29,681 bases of DNA from an uncultured Ruminococcus sp. (lineage in GTDB: Bacteria; Bacillota; Clostridia; Oscillospirales; Ruminococcaceae), in assembly GCA_910577575.1 (NCBI GenBank), contig CAJTOG010000019.1, forward strand, positions 1-29,681, written 5' to 3'. A model generated the notes under the pieces. The model saw only the letters and a program-made list of their open reading frames with translations, was not told the DNA's origin and searched no databases. A program made the position numbers and the translations under genes. Shown here piece by piece: positions 16,924-25,152 of this stretch (its first letter is position 1; every line of letters begins with the position of its first letter).

Positions 16924-19122
16924 TCAATCCTTTCCTTGAAGCATATCATTCAGACAGGTATAACGCTTTACCCTTTTATTATTATCAACCATGTTGTATA
17001 TTTTTTCCTCTGAACCAATAAGTATAAGAAGTTTCTTTGCACGTGTTACTGCCGTATACAACAGATTCCTGTAACAGAGTCTTTCAAATCCGTCCATTAC
17101 AGGCATAATAACAACTTCAAATTCACAGCCCTGACTTTTATGTACAGTAATTGCGTAGGCAAGTTCAATCTGAGAGAGAAGCTCAAACGGATATGAAGTA
17201 ATGCGGCCGTCAAAATTTATTTCAGCAGTCTGGGAAGCATGATTTATTGTGAGTATCCTGCCAATGTCTCCGTTGAAAACACCTGCACCCTGTTCATTGT
17301 CTTTATTCCAGACAATATCATAATTGTTCTTTGTCTGCATAACCTTGTCTCCAACTCTGTAGATACAGGAAAATATCTTGCATTCAGATTTATTCCTTGC
17401 AGGCGGATTAAGCTGTTCCTGTAAAACTTTATTGAGTTCGGCAGTTCCTACAGTGCCTTTGCGTGAAGGGGAGATAATCTGAATATCATCGACTGGCGAA
17501 TATGAATATGCATCAGGAAGACGGCGTTTTGCCAAATCAACTATTAAACTTACAGTTTTTTCATAATCTTTGCGTCTGAAAAAAAAGAAGTCATTATTTT
17601 TCTGTGTAATGTCGGGATATTCTCCGGAAATTATTTTATGGGCATTTGTAATGATACAGCTTTTTTGAGCCTGACGGAAGATTTTTTTAAGCTCAACAAC
17701 AGGAACGGCATTGCTGTTTATAATATCCTCAAGGAGATTTCCTGCACCAACAGAAGGAAGCTGATGAAAATCTCCGACCATAATAAGCCTACAGCCTGTA
17801 CGCACAGCCCTTAGGAGTTTTTCAAACAAAATACAGTCCACCATTGACATTTCATCAATAATAAGTACATCACATTCAAGAGGATTATTCTCATTATGTG
17901 CAAAAACAAGCCTGTCATCTGAATCATACACTACTTCAAGAAGACGATGTATAGTTTTTGCTTCATATCCCGTAAGGTCAGACATACGTTTTGCTGCACG
18001 TCCTGTAGGAGCAGCCAACAGAACTACATCGCCTCTTTTTTCAGAAATTGAAATTATTGCATTCAGAGCTGTGGTTTTTCCTGTACCCGGACCGCCAGTA
18101 AGCACCATAAGTCCACGTGATACAGCGGATGTTATAGCTTGTCTCTGAATATCTTCATATTTGATATTGTTTTCCTCTTCTTCAATGTCAATCAGAGAAT
18201 CATAATTATAATCTTTCGGAGAAGAAAAACTGTTTAAAATATGAATCTTGTCAGAAATAAATCTTTCTGCACAATAATATTCGGGAAGATAGACATATTC
18301 GTCATTATCCTTTATATATAAAAAGAGTTCATTGTCTTCAACGGCAGTATTATAGGCTTTGAAGAAATCTCTTTCAGAAATATCAAGGCCTGTCAAAGCA
18401 ATATGCATAAGTATATCAATTGGCAGACAGGTATGTCCGTCAGATGCTTTCATTCTGAGGATATTCTGTATTCCTGCAATAATACGGCAGACAGCATTTT
18501 TTTCAATCTTCAGACTGTCAGCGACGGTATCGGCTCTATCAAATTCCAGCTCAATACCGTCTCCGCACATAATATAAGGATTCAGCTTTATAATTTCCAT
18601 TGAGTCAGTTCCGTATTTACGGTAGATACGCATGGCATACTGCGGTTTTATATCATATTTTGAAAGATATGCCATAATTTTCCGAAGTGCAAATAGCTTT
18701 TTTGATTCTTCCGCAATTTCTCTGCACTTCTTTGTGGTTATGCCCTTTACCTGAACCAATTTGTTGGGAGAATTTTCAATAATGTCAAGAGTATCTTCTC
18801 CAAAAGTTTTTACGATTTTTTTAGCAAGCATTTTGCCGATACCTTTTACAGCTCCGGAAGCAAGATATTTTTCAATATTTACAATATTTTCAGGCAGTTT
18901 TCTTTCACAGTATTCAGCCTTGAACTGAGTACCGAATTTGTGGTGAGTAATATATTCCCCCTCAAGGATAAGTACTTCACCTTCCTCAACATTCCCAAGA
19001 TTTCCGACAACTGTAATAAGTTCACCGCCTGCATCAAGGTCAAGTACGGTATATCCATTTGTTTCATTCTTGAATACAATATTTTCAACAGAACCTTCAA
19101 TATGAAGAATCCCTTCTGGCAT
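16924..19122 (-). CDS. recD2: RecD2-type 5'-3' DNA helicase
   Basis: RecD2 is a superfamily 1B helicase of organisms without RecBC or alongside AddAB, involved in replication-fork and mismatch processing. The chosen start is ATG 19122 (MPEGILHIEGSVENIV), eight bases after GAGGAG, giving 732 residues; an in-frame ATG six codons earlier overlaps that ribosome binding site. Order: N-terminal OB-like domain (about 1-90), helix-hairpin-helix repeats (about 90-200, with VKGIGKMLAKKIVKTFGED and VKGITTKKCREIAEE), helicase core with Walker A LTGGPGTGKTT (about 340), Walker B VLIIDEMSMVD, GDFHQLPSVGAGN, and the C-terminal AYAITVHKSQGCEFE and YTAVTRAKK motifs. It is complete and forms an operon with mreB. 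Confidence 0.95.
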   Translation of the reverse strand: MPEGILHIEGSVENIVFKNETNGYTVLDLDAGGELITVVGNLGNVEEGEVLILEGEYITHHKFGTQFKAEYCERKLPENIVNIEKYLASGAVKGIGKMLAKKIVKTFGEDTLDIIENSPNKLVQVKGITTKKCREIAEESKKLFALRKIMAYLSKYDIKPQYAMRIYRKYGTDSMEIIKLNPYIMCGDGIELEFDRADTVADSLKIEKNAVCRIIAGIQNILRMKASDGHTCLPIDILMHIALTGLDISERDFFKAYNTAVEDNELFLYIKDNDEYVYLPEYYCAERFISDKIHILNSFSSPKDYNYDSLIDIEEEENNIKYEDIQRQAITSAVSRGLMVLTGGPGTGKTTALNAIISISEKRGDVVLLAAPTGRAAKRMSDLTGYEAKTIHRLLEVVYDSDDRLVFAHNENNPLECDVLIIDEMSMVDCILFEKLLRAVRTGCRLIMVGDFHQLPSVGAGNLLEDIINSNAVPVVELKKIFRQAQKSCIITNAHKIISGEYPDITQKNNDFFFFRRKDYEKTVSLIVDLAKRRLPDAYSYSPVDDIQIISPSRKGTVGTAELNKVLQEQLNPPARNKSECKIFSCIYRVGDKVMQTKNNYDIVWNKDNEQGAGVFNGDIGRILTINHASQTAEINFDGRITSYPFELLSQIELAYAITVHKSQGCEFEVVIMPVMDGFERLCYRNLLYTAVTRAKKLLILIGSEEKIYNMVDNNKRVKRYTCLNDMLQGKD

Positions 19123-19163
19123 TTTTAAAACTCCTCTCATATTTCACTGCCTTTTACTATATT

Positions 19164-19192
19164 ATTATACTATATTTTTTTATAAATTGCAA
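19164..19192 (-). promoter_or_regulatory. Promoter of recD2-mreB
   Basis: On the minus strand TTGCAA (19192-19187), 17 bases, TATAAT (19169-19164). The -35 box lies within the last codons of the upstream small gene, so recD2 has a start point of its own. Confidence 0.7.
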
Positions 19193-19508
19193 ATATTTCA
19201 GCAAAATATTTTTCAAGTTCATTTTGGTAAATGAAAACAGCGTCAGGGTTATCACGTACAAACTGATTGCAAAGTTTCCGCTGTTCATCATCTGCCGAGT
19301 AATCAACAATTATGATATTGGTTCTTCCGCAGCTTTTTTTCATGATATATTCAAGTCTTGCAGAAAAATTCCTGTCGTTTTTGAAAACAGGCAGTACGGT
19401 TACATAAGGGGGAGCATCGTCTGAGGGAAGAGAAAACAGGATTGTCAGAATTTCAATCAGTGCGATAACGGCAAGAATAACAGCGGATGCAATAATAATT
19501 CCGTCCAT
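19170..19508 (-). CDS. Small membrane-anchored protein of unknown function
   Basis: The 112-residue protein has one N-terminal transmembrane segment (about 4-26, IIIASAVILAVIALIEILTI) and a cytoplasmic or outer alpha/beta part. The stretch YVTVLPVFKNDRNFSARLEYI followed by NIIIVDYSADDE (shown in parts) loosely recalls the first two strands of a family 2 glycosyltransferase, with the nucleotide-binding start and an acidic motif, but the protein is far too short for an active enzyme and no catalytic segment is present. It may be a degenerate or sensor-like relative. AAAGGAG precedes the ATG. It lies upstream of recD2 on the same strand with the recD2 promoter overlapping its end. Confidence 0.7.
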   Translation of the reverse strand: MDGIIIASAVILAVIALIEILTILFSLPSDDAPPYVTVLPVFKNDRNFSARLEYIMKKSCGRTNIIIVDYSADDEQRKLCNQFVRDNPDAVFIYQNELEKYFAEIFAIYKKI

Positions 19509-19530
19509 AAAAAAGCTCCTTTACAGGGAT

Positions 19531-19560
19531 ATTTTTATATTATATGCAGAATATAAAAAT
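19531..19560. repeat. Perfect 10-bp inverted repeat in the divergent promoter region
   Basis: ATTTTTATAT (19531-19540) and ATATAAAAAT (19551-19560) are exact reverse complements separated by TATATGCAGA. The minus strand reads TATAAT within this region, a candidate -10 for the small membrane protein, with no good -35. The repeat may be an operator; its AT-only sequence lowers confidence. Confidence 0.4.
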
Positions 19561-19602
19561 TCTGATACTGTCCAGATAATATAAAAAAATTTAAGAAAAT
19601 AC

Positions 19603-19631
19603 TTGACAAAGCAGAAAAAAAGTGGTATAGT
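19603..19631 (+). promoter_or_regulatory. Promoter of the ThrR-like/hom unit
   Basis: TTGACA (19603-19608), 17 bases, TATAGT (19626-19631), followed by a leader of about 55 bases before the ATG at 19695. The small palindromes GTATAC and CAATTG just after the -10 box could be part of a regulator site. Confidence 0.8.
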
Positions 19632-19694
19632 ATTAGTGTAGTATACAATTGTTTGCCGGTGACGGACGATTTCAGATGATTCAGGTGATTGTTT

Positions 19695-20138
19695 ATGGAA
19701 CAAAATTCACAGCTTATTGTTGTAGATGCAAATATTCTTCCTGATGTTTTTACAAAGGTTCTTGAGGTAAAAAAACTTATGGCACAGAAAAGCGAGAAAA
19801 GCTTTGCTTCTGCCTGTAAGCGTGCAGGAATATCAAGAAGTGCATACTATAAATATAAGGACAGTGTTTTTTCATATGATGAACTTTTCAACAGGAAAAT
19901 TGTAAATCTTTATCTTCTTCTGAGCGACAGCCCCGGAGTTCTGTCGAGTGTTCTGGTATTTCTTCATGGTATCCATGCGAATATTCTTACTGTAAATCAG
20001 AGTATACCTGTTGACAGTGCAGCTGCTGTAAATATTTCATTGCGTCTTATAACTGAATCACCGGAAGAAATTGCGTCTCTTAATTCAATTTCCGAACTTG
20101 AAGGAGTGTTGGAAGTCAAGATACTTTCAGCAGAATAA
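19695..20138 (+). CDS. ACT-domain protein of the PheB/ThrR (UPF0735) family
   Basis: The ATG at 19695 is used because AGGTGA lies six bases before it; the product has 147 residues. The N-terminal half contains a helix-turn-helix-like segment, SFASACKRAGISRSAYYKYKD, and the C-terminal half (about 75-147) is an ACT domain starting NLYLLLSDSPGVLSSVLVFL. The family was once called PheB/chorismate mutase, but its B. subtilis member ThrR was described as a repressor of threonine genes including hom. Here it sits 45 bases upstream of hom, which supports an amino-acid-sensing regulatory role for threonine synthesis. The ligand and operator are not shown by the sequence. Confidence 0.88.
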   Translation: MEQNSQLIVVDANILPDVFTKVLEVKKLMAQKSEKSFASACKRAGISRSAYYKYKDSVFSYDELFNRKIVNLYLLLSDSPGVLSSVLVFLHGIHANILTVNQSIPVDSAAAVNISLRLITESPEEIASLNSISELEGVLEVKILSAE

Positions 20139-20183
20139 ATTATAAATTACGGCATTGAAAATGTCGGGGAGGTTTATGTTATT

Positions 20184-21377
20184 ATGTCAGTTAAAATAGC
20201 CGTTTTAGGTCATGGAGTTGTCGGCTCAGGAGTTGTTGAACTCTTTTTCAGGAATAAAAAAAGCATTGAAAAAAGGGCTGGCTGTGAAATGGATATAAAA
20301 TATATCCTTGATTTGCGTGATTTTCCTAATTTACCGTACAAAGAAAAATTTACAAAGGATTTCAATGATATTATTAATGATGAAGAAGTTTCTGCTGTTG
20401 CGGAATGTATGGGCGGAGTTGAGCCGGCGTTTACATTTGTCAAAGCCTGTCTTGAAAAAGGCAAAAGTGTTTCAACATCCAATAAGGAACTTGTAGCTGC
20501 AAAGGGAGATATTCTTCTTGCTGCTGCAAAGGCACATAACTGCAATTTCTTTTTTGAAGCAAGTGTAGGCGGAGCTATTCCGATTATTCGTCCGCTTCAC
20601 CGCTGTCTTGCCGCAAATGATATTGATAAGGCTGCCGGAATACTTAATGGTACCACAAATTTTATCTTAACTAAAATGTATGATGACAATATGTCATTCG
20701 GTGATGCACTTAAGCTTGCTCAGGAGCTGGGATATGCAGAAAAAGACCCGACTGCTGATGTTGAAGGTCATGATGCGTGCCGTAAAATCTGTATTATTTC
20801 TTCACTTATTTTCGGTAAGCACGTTTATCCTGAAAATGTATATACAAAGGGTATTTCTGAAATTCAGCTGTGTGATGTTGCAACTGCTGATATTCTCGGA
20901 CATTCTGTAAAGCTTATCGCTTCAGTAAGACGGCTCGCTGACGGACGCATACTTCCGGCTGTAATGCCTATGCTTGTATCTCATGAAAATATTATTTCAG
21001 GTGTAAATGATGTTTTTAATGCTGTACTTGTTTATGGTGATGGAATAGACCAGGCTATGTTCTATGGCCGTGGTGCAGGAAAGTTCCCGACAGCAAGTGC
21101 GGTGCTGGGAGATGTTATTGAGGCTGTAAAACATAAAGTTACTGTTTTTTCACAGTCATGGGAATCAGCAGAGAACAACAGCTTTATTGCAAACATTGAT
21201 GAATTTTCAGCAAAATGGTATTTCCGTGTGCCTGATGGATGTCAGGATATTGGTGAAGATGCTTATACCGATGAAAACGGAAAGTCGTTTATAACTTTTG
21301 ACAAGCTTACTTTTGCCGATGCTGAAATCAAGGCACAGGAACTTAATGCGATGGCATATATTCCTGTTTTTGAATAA
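20184..21377 (+). CDS. hom: Homoserine dehydrogenase with reduced C-terminal domain
   Basis: Hom reduces aspartate semialdehyde to homoserine for threonine and methionine. The N-terminal nucleotide-binding motif is VLGHGVVGSGV (7-17); the catalytic domain contains STSNKELVAAKG, FEASVGGAIPIIRPL, AGILNGTTNFIL and the signature LGYAEKDPTADVEGHDA. At 397 residues it is shorter than Gram-positive enzymes with a full ACT domain (about 430). The tail begins KWYFRVPDG but lacks the usual PGVLAKIA segment, so the ACT domain is reduced. GGGGAGG lies 11 bases before the ATG, a long but acceptable spacing. The ThrR-like gene immediately upstream may provide the feedback sensing that the enzyme itself has lost. 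Confidence 0.94.
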   Translation: MSVKIAVLGHGVVGSGVVELFFRNKKSIEKRAGCEMDIKYILDLRDFPNLPYKEKFTKDFNDIINDEEVSAVAECMGGVEPAFTFVKACLEKGKSVSTSNKELVAAKGDILLAAAKAHNCNFFFEASVGGAIPIIRPLHRCLAANDIDKAAGILNGTTNFILTKMYDDNMSFGDALKLAQELGYAEKDPTADVEGHDACRKICIISSLIFGKHVYPENVYTKGISEIQLCDVATADILGHSVKLIASVRRLADGRILPAVMPMLVSHENIISGVNDVFNAVLVYGDGIDQAMFYGRGAGKFPTASAVLGDVIEAVKHKVTVFSQSWESAENNSFIANIDEFSAKWYFRVPDGCQDIGEDAYTDENGKSFITFDKLTFADAEIKAQELNAMAYIPVFE

Positions 21378-21388
21378 AGATAAAAAAT

Positions 21389-21419
21389 AAACTGTCTGAC
21401 AAAAAATCAGACAGTTTTT
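21389..21419. terminator. Bidirectional terminator between hom and the hydrolase gene
   Basis: AAACTGTCTGA (21389-21399) pairs perfectly with TCAGACAGTTT (21407-21417) around CAAAAAA, with T to 21419 and an A-rich left flank. It ends both converging genes and shares its stem core ACTGTC-GA with the mrp/mreB terminator. Confidence 0.9.
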
Positions 21420-21423
21420 ATTA

Positions 21424-22356
21424 TTAATCTTTATCAATCCATGAGAGCAGATTTTCGGCTATATAATTATAGACTATTATGTTATTTTTTTCGTTCAGAA
21501 CCTCATGACGCATATCACTGAACAAATCGCCTGAAACGTTTATATATCCGACATCTTTAAGAAGTTCGATTGCATTGTAGAATCTTTTCTCACTTACCAT
21601 GCAGGGGTCGTCCATACCTGAAATAAAGCGTATGGGTATATCCGGATTCGTTATATTCCAGCCCTTTTCACTGTATGTTTCGTTTATGAGATACAGCAAG
21701 GCTTCATAGCCATTCAGGGTAAAAGTAAAATTGCAGAGCGGGTCGGCATTATATTTATCAATAATTTCTGCATCACCGCAAATCCATGAGTGAGGAATAT
21801 CACCAAAATTTCTGTTGAAATTCGCTTCCATGATTCCGGCAATCTTATCACTTCTGTAGTGTTCGCCGAGCTTGTGTGAAATTGCAGATTCAATAGCCAT
21901 ACCTATATTTGAAAATTTATCAAAGCATGGACTTCCGCAGACAAAAAGTCCATTTATAAGAGAATCATATTTTTTTATGAAAGTTCTTACTCCTAAAGAA
22001 CCCATACTGTGTCCAAGAAGAAAATAGGGAAGATTATTGAATTTTGATTTGGTAATCCTGTTCAGCTGGGCTATATCCTCAACATATCCCTCTCCGCCTC
22101 CTTCATAGAAAAAACCCAAATCATCATCATTCAATATACTTTTTCCATGTCCTCTGTTGTCATGAATAACTGTAATAAAGCCCCTGCCCGCCATGTAGTC
22201 CATAAAATGAGTATAGCGTTCCTTATATTCGCACATTCCATGAACAAGTTGCAGTATACCTCTGATTTCTCCGTTCGGGATAGCCGTAAGAGTACTGATT
22301 CTCAGTCCGTCGCAGTCAGATATAAATTCATCATTTTTTAATTCGGCATTAAGCAT
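21424..22356 (-). CDS. Alpha/beta hydrolase, monoacylglycerol-lipase/lysophospholipase type
   Basis: The start is ATG 22356 (310 residues), five bases after AGGTGA; an in-frame GTG at 22365 overlaps that site. The protein matches the serine aminopeptidase S33 (Hydrolase_4) family: oxyanion region LVHGMCEYKERY, the GYD-like IHDNRGHGKS motif, the nucleophile elbow GHSMGS (S117), the acid in SGMDDPCMVS and the catalytic histidine in SDMRHEVLNE. There is no signal peptide, so it acts in the cytoplasm, perhaps on monoacylglycerols or lysophospholipids; the substrate is inferred from family only. It stands alone between a shared terminator and a promoter that overlaps the hpt promoter. Confidence 0.88.
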   Translation of the reverse strand: MLNAELKNDEFISDCDGLRISTLTAIPNGEIRGILQLVHGMCEYKERYTHFMDYMAGRGFITVIHDNRGHGKSILNDDDLGFFYEGGGEGYVEDIAQLNRITKSKFNNLPYFLLGHSMGSLGVRTFIKKYDSLINGLFVCGSPCFDKFSNIGMAIESAISHKLGEHYRSDKIAGIMEANFNRNFGDIPHSWICGDAEIIDKYNADPLCNFTFTLNGYEALLYLINETYSEKGWNITNPDIPIRFISGMDDPCMVSEKRFYNAIELLKDVGYINVSGDLFSDMRHEVLNEKNNIIVYNYIAENLLSWIDKD

Positions 22357-22387
22357 ATTTTTCACCTCATATAATTAAATTATTTTG

Positions 22388-22416
22388 TTGACTAATAAAA
22401 ATATTTATGTTATAAT
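22388..22416 (+). promoter_or_regulatory. Promoter of the hpt-ldh-transglutaminase-GTPase unit
   Basis: TTGACT (22388-22393), 17 bases, TATAAT (22411-22416). Its -10 box overlaps that of the opposing hydrolase promoter. The leader to hpt is about 65 bases and shows no clear hairpin terminator. Confidence 0.8.
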
Positions 22417-22443
22417 AATATCATTATTTACTGATTTTGTCAA
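22415..22443 (-). promoter_or_regulatory. Promoter of the hydrolase gene
   Basis: On the minus strand TTGACA (22443-22438), 17 bases, TATTAT (22420-22415). It shares bases 22415-22416 with the -10 box of the hpt promoter, so polymerase should not be able to bind both at once. Confidence 0.7.
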
Positions 22444-22487
22444 TAATAAACCTATAGGCTTTATAAATAATATTAAAGGGGATTTTT

Positions 22488-23027
22488 ATGGATTTTAATA
22501 ATAAAATAAAGCGTATTCTTATATCAGAACAGGAAATAAAACAGAATATTGCAAAGGCAGGAAGGTATATTGATTCTCTTTATGACAATAATCCTATACT
22601 TTTAATCGGTATACTTAAAGGTTCATTCATATTTCTTGCCGATTTGGCAAGAACTGTAACAGTTCCGTGTGAAATCGAATTTATGTCCGCTGAAAGTTAT
22701 TATAATAATACGGAATCTTCAGGAAAAATAAATATAACTTTGGATTTGAATCAGGATATTTCCGGTTATCATGTGGTTATTGCAGAAGATATTATAGACA
22801 CAGGGCATACTCTTAAAGCTATTGCTGATATTTTAAAGGCAAGAAATCCGTTGTCTTTTACAATAATTACGCTCCTTGATAAGCCTGAAAGGCGTACTGT
22901 TGATATAAATGCGGACTTATCATTGTTTACTGTTCCAAATATGTTTGTTGTGGGATATGGACTGGATTATAGCGGATATTACAGAAATCTTCCATATATA
23001 GCGGAGCTGGATTGCAGTAATCTTTAA
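22488..23027 (+). CDS. hpt: Hypoxanthine(-guanine) phosphoribosyltransferase
   Basis: Hpt salvages hypoxanthine and guanine to IMP and GMP using PRPP. The 179-residue length is normal. Family elements are the LLIGILKGSFIFLADLAR loop, the flexible SAESYYN loop near 68-73, the PRPP-binding motif VVIAEDIIDTGHTL (97-109; E100, D101, D104) and the C-terminal VVGYGLDYSGYYRNLPYI, which closes over the base. The IIDTG motif and this C-terminus separate it from PyrR, which has a similar fold. AAAGGGG precedes the ATG. It is the first gene of a run of four on the same strand. Confidence 0.94.
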   Translation: MDFNNKIKRILISEQEIKQNIAKAGRYIDSLYDNNPILLIGILKGSFIFLADLARTVTVPCEIEFMSAESYYNNTESSGKINITLDLNQDISGYHVVIAEDIIDTGHTLKAIADILKARNPLSFTIITLLDKPERRTVDINADLSLFTVPNMFVVGYGLDYSGYYRNLPYIAELDCSNL

Positions 23028-23090
23028 ACAATATAAAAATCTCCGAGATATACGGAGTAAAAATATTAATTACAGGAAGGAAAAATTATT

Positions 23091-24044
23091 ATGAACACTG
23101 ACAAAAGAAAAGTTGTTTTAATCGGCACAGGAATGGTAGGCATGAGTTTTGCCTATGCACTGGTGAATCAGGGAGGAATCTGCAATGAGCTTGTCCTGAT
23201 TGATTTGAATAAGGAGCGTGCAATGGGTGAGGCTATGGATTTGAATCATGGTCTTGCGTTTGCAAAATCCAACATGAAAATATATGCCGGCGATTATAAG
23301 GACTGTAAGGATGCTGACATTATTGTAATTGCTGCCGGAGTTGCACAGAAAGAGGGTGAAACCCGTCTTGACCTGCTCCAGAGAAATACCGAAGTTTTCC
23401 GTTCAATTATTACTCCTGTAGTAAAATCAGGATTTGATGGTATTTTCCTTGTTGCAACAAATCCTGTTGACATTATGACAAGAGTAACTTATGAACTTTC
23501 ACGTTTCGGTGCGTCAAGAGTTATCGGTACGGGAACTTCTCTTGATACAGCAAGACTGCGTTATCTTCTCGGCGATTACTTTACAGTTGACCCTAAGAAT
23601 ATTCACGCTTATGTTATCGGTGAACACGGAGACAGCGAATTTGTTCCGGTTTCACAAATGATGCTCGCTACCAAGCACATTACTGAAATTCTTGATGATG
23701 AGAAAAATGAATATTGTATGGATGATATGCAGAAAATAGAGGAACAGGTACGTACTGCGGCATATAAAATCATAGAGGCAAAGCGTGCAACCTATTATGG
23801 AATAGGAATGGCAATTACAAGAATAGTGAAAGCCATTCTCGGCGATGAAAACAGTGTTGTTACTGTATCTGCAAAACTCTGCGGAGAATACGAAAGCAGA
23901 AACGTGTTTATCGGAGTTCCGTGTATTATAGGAAGAAACGGAATAAAGGAAATTCTGGAGCTTTCGCTTACTGATGAGGAAATGGATAAATTCAGGGCAT
24001 CAGCTGATATTCTAAATGAAAATTTTGATGGACTGAAAATTTAG
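23091..24044 (+). CDS. ldh: L-lactate dehydrogenase
   Basis: Ldh reduces pyruvate to L-lactate and regenerates NAD+. The 317-residue protein has the Rossmann motif IGTGMVGMSF (11-20), the active-site loop residues AQKEGETRLDL (Q86 and R92, where Q marks lactate rather than malate specificity), ATNPVDI, the catalytic D152/R155 region TSLDTARLR and H179 in GEHGDSEF. GGAAGG lies before the ATG, 63 bases after hpt. The gap contains a 5-bp stem (23041-23057) without a T run, so read-through from the hpt promoter is likely. It would compete for pyruvate with the decarboxylase/carboxylase system encoded further right. Confidence 0.95.
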   Translation: MNTDKRKVVLIGTGMVGMSFAYALVNQGGICNELVLIDLNKERAMGEAMDLNHGLAFAKSNMKIYAGDYKDCKDADIIVIAAGVAQKEGETRLDLLQRNTEVFRSIITPVVKSGFDGIFLVATNPVDIMTRVTYELSRFGASRVIGTGTSLDTARLRYLLGDYFTVDPKNIHAYVIGEHGDSEFVPVSQMMLATKHITEILDDEKNEYCMDDMQKIEEQVRTAAYKIIEAKRATYYGIGMAITRIVKAILGDENSVVTVSAKLCGEYESRNVFIGVPCIIGRNGIKEILELSLTDEEMDKFRASADILNENFDGLKI

Positions 24045-24047
24045 TTT

Positions 24048-25127
24048 ATGAAAGATTTGAAAGTTATACCAGCAGTGTTTTCACTGCTGGTTATATCCGG
24101 TTGCGGAAGTTCGTTTTTTAAATACGAAAAATATGAAATTGATGAGCCTGTTGAACCTGTAATCCGCAGCATACCCGAAATTGAATGCGTAGTTGATGAA
24201 ATGACGGGGAATGAATGGTATTCTGAAATGTGCAGTCAGGTTATGGAATTCAAAACGTCCTGCACAGTAAATTCAAGAATCGGCGACAGGGATGTTTATA
24301 AGGCACTTATACAGCTCCATAATGATTATCCTGAAGTTTTCTGGATTGGAAATACATACTATGCAACAACTGTAACTGATGGTTCAAAGATTGTTCTTGG
24401 TATTCCTGACTGGTTTGAAGCGGATGATATTCCTGAAATGAATGATGAATTTGCTGAATCTGCCGATAAGCTGATTAAAAGTATTCCTGAAGGCAGTGAT
24501 TATGATAAAATTCTCTATGTTCATGACTATATAGTCAGAAATACGGAATATGACAGAAAAGCATCTGATGATAATTCAACAAAGCTTGCCGGTACTGCAT
24601 ATGGCTGTCTTGTTGAAGGTAAGGCGGTATGTTCGGGTTATGCACGGGCTTTTCAGTATATCATGAATCAGATAGGAATTGAGAGCGGTATTTGTACGGG
24701 CTCTAACCACGCATGGAATTATGTGAAGCTTGACGGTGAATATTACTGGCTTGACACAACATGGGATGATGTAAATGAAAATTATGTAAGTCATACATAT
24801 TTTTTGTTTGATGATGATATGCTGATAAGGACAAGAAGTTTTGATATGACGCAGAGCTATGTTCCTGAATGCAAATCGGATAATAATTACTTTGTAAGAA
24901 ACGGCGGATATTTTACTGAATATGATAAGGATTCAGTTATTTCATATATTGAGGATAATTCAGAAAATGAAATGTGTGAGATTATGTTTGCGGATTTTGA
25001 GAGCTATAAATCAGCATTGCATGGTCTTTTCGGCAATTCTGACATAAGAAGTGCAAAAGGCATGAGAACTTCAGAAATAAATTATTATCATGATGATAAT
25101 ATGTTTACTGTACGTATCTGCAAATAA
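24048..25127 (+). CDS. Transglutaminase-like lipoprotein
   Basis: The 359-residue protein starts with a lipoprotein signal (lipobox VISGC, C19), so it is predicted to be anchored outside the cell. Residues about 155-240 form a transglutaminase-like (papain-fold) core with a complete triad: C195 in GKAVCSGYA, H221 in NHAWNYV and D236 in WLDTTWDD. Such extracellular proteins in Firmicutes are thought to be peptidases, amidases or cross-linkers of wall or surface protein; the activity here is not determined. The N- and C-terminal flanks are not recognised. It starts three bases after the ldh stop without a good ribosome binding site, which suggests translational coupling to ldh. Confidence 0.87.
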   Translation: MKDLKVIPAVFSLLVISGCGSSFFKYEKYEIDEPVEPVIRSIPEIECVVDEMTGNEWYSEMCSQVMEFKTSCTVNSRIGDRDVYKALIQLHNDYPEVFWIGNTYYATTVTDGSKIVLGIPDWFEADDIPEMNDEFAESADKLIKSIPEGSDYDKILYVHDYIVRNTEYDRKASDDNSTKLAGTAYGCLVEGKAVCSGYARAFQYIMNQIGIESGICTGSNHAWNYVKLDGEYYWLDTTWDDVNENYVSHTYFLFDDDMLIRTRSFDMTQSYVPECKSDNNYFVRNGGYFTEYDKDSVISYIEDNSENEMCEIMFADFESYKSALHGLFGNSDIRSAKGMRTSEINYYHDDNMFTVRICK

Positions 25128-25152
25128 TAAAATAAGGCATGAGGATAATAAT

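Noticed and set aside
22488..23027. PyrR, the expected ligand of the pyr leader
   Set aside because: The PRPP motif reads EDIIDTGHTL and the C-terminus is that of hypoxanthine phosphoribosyltransferase; PyrR has a different motif and partner genes. PyrR, if present, lies outside the window.
23041..23057. CTCCG/CGGAG hairpin between hpt and ldh as a terminator
   Set aside because: The stem has only five pairs and no T run follows.
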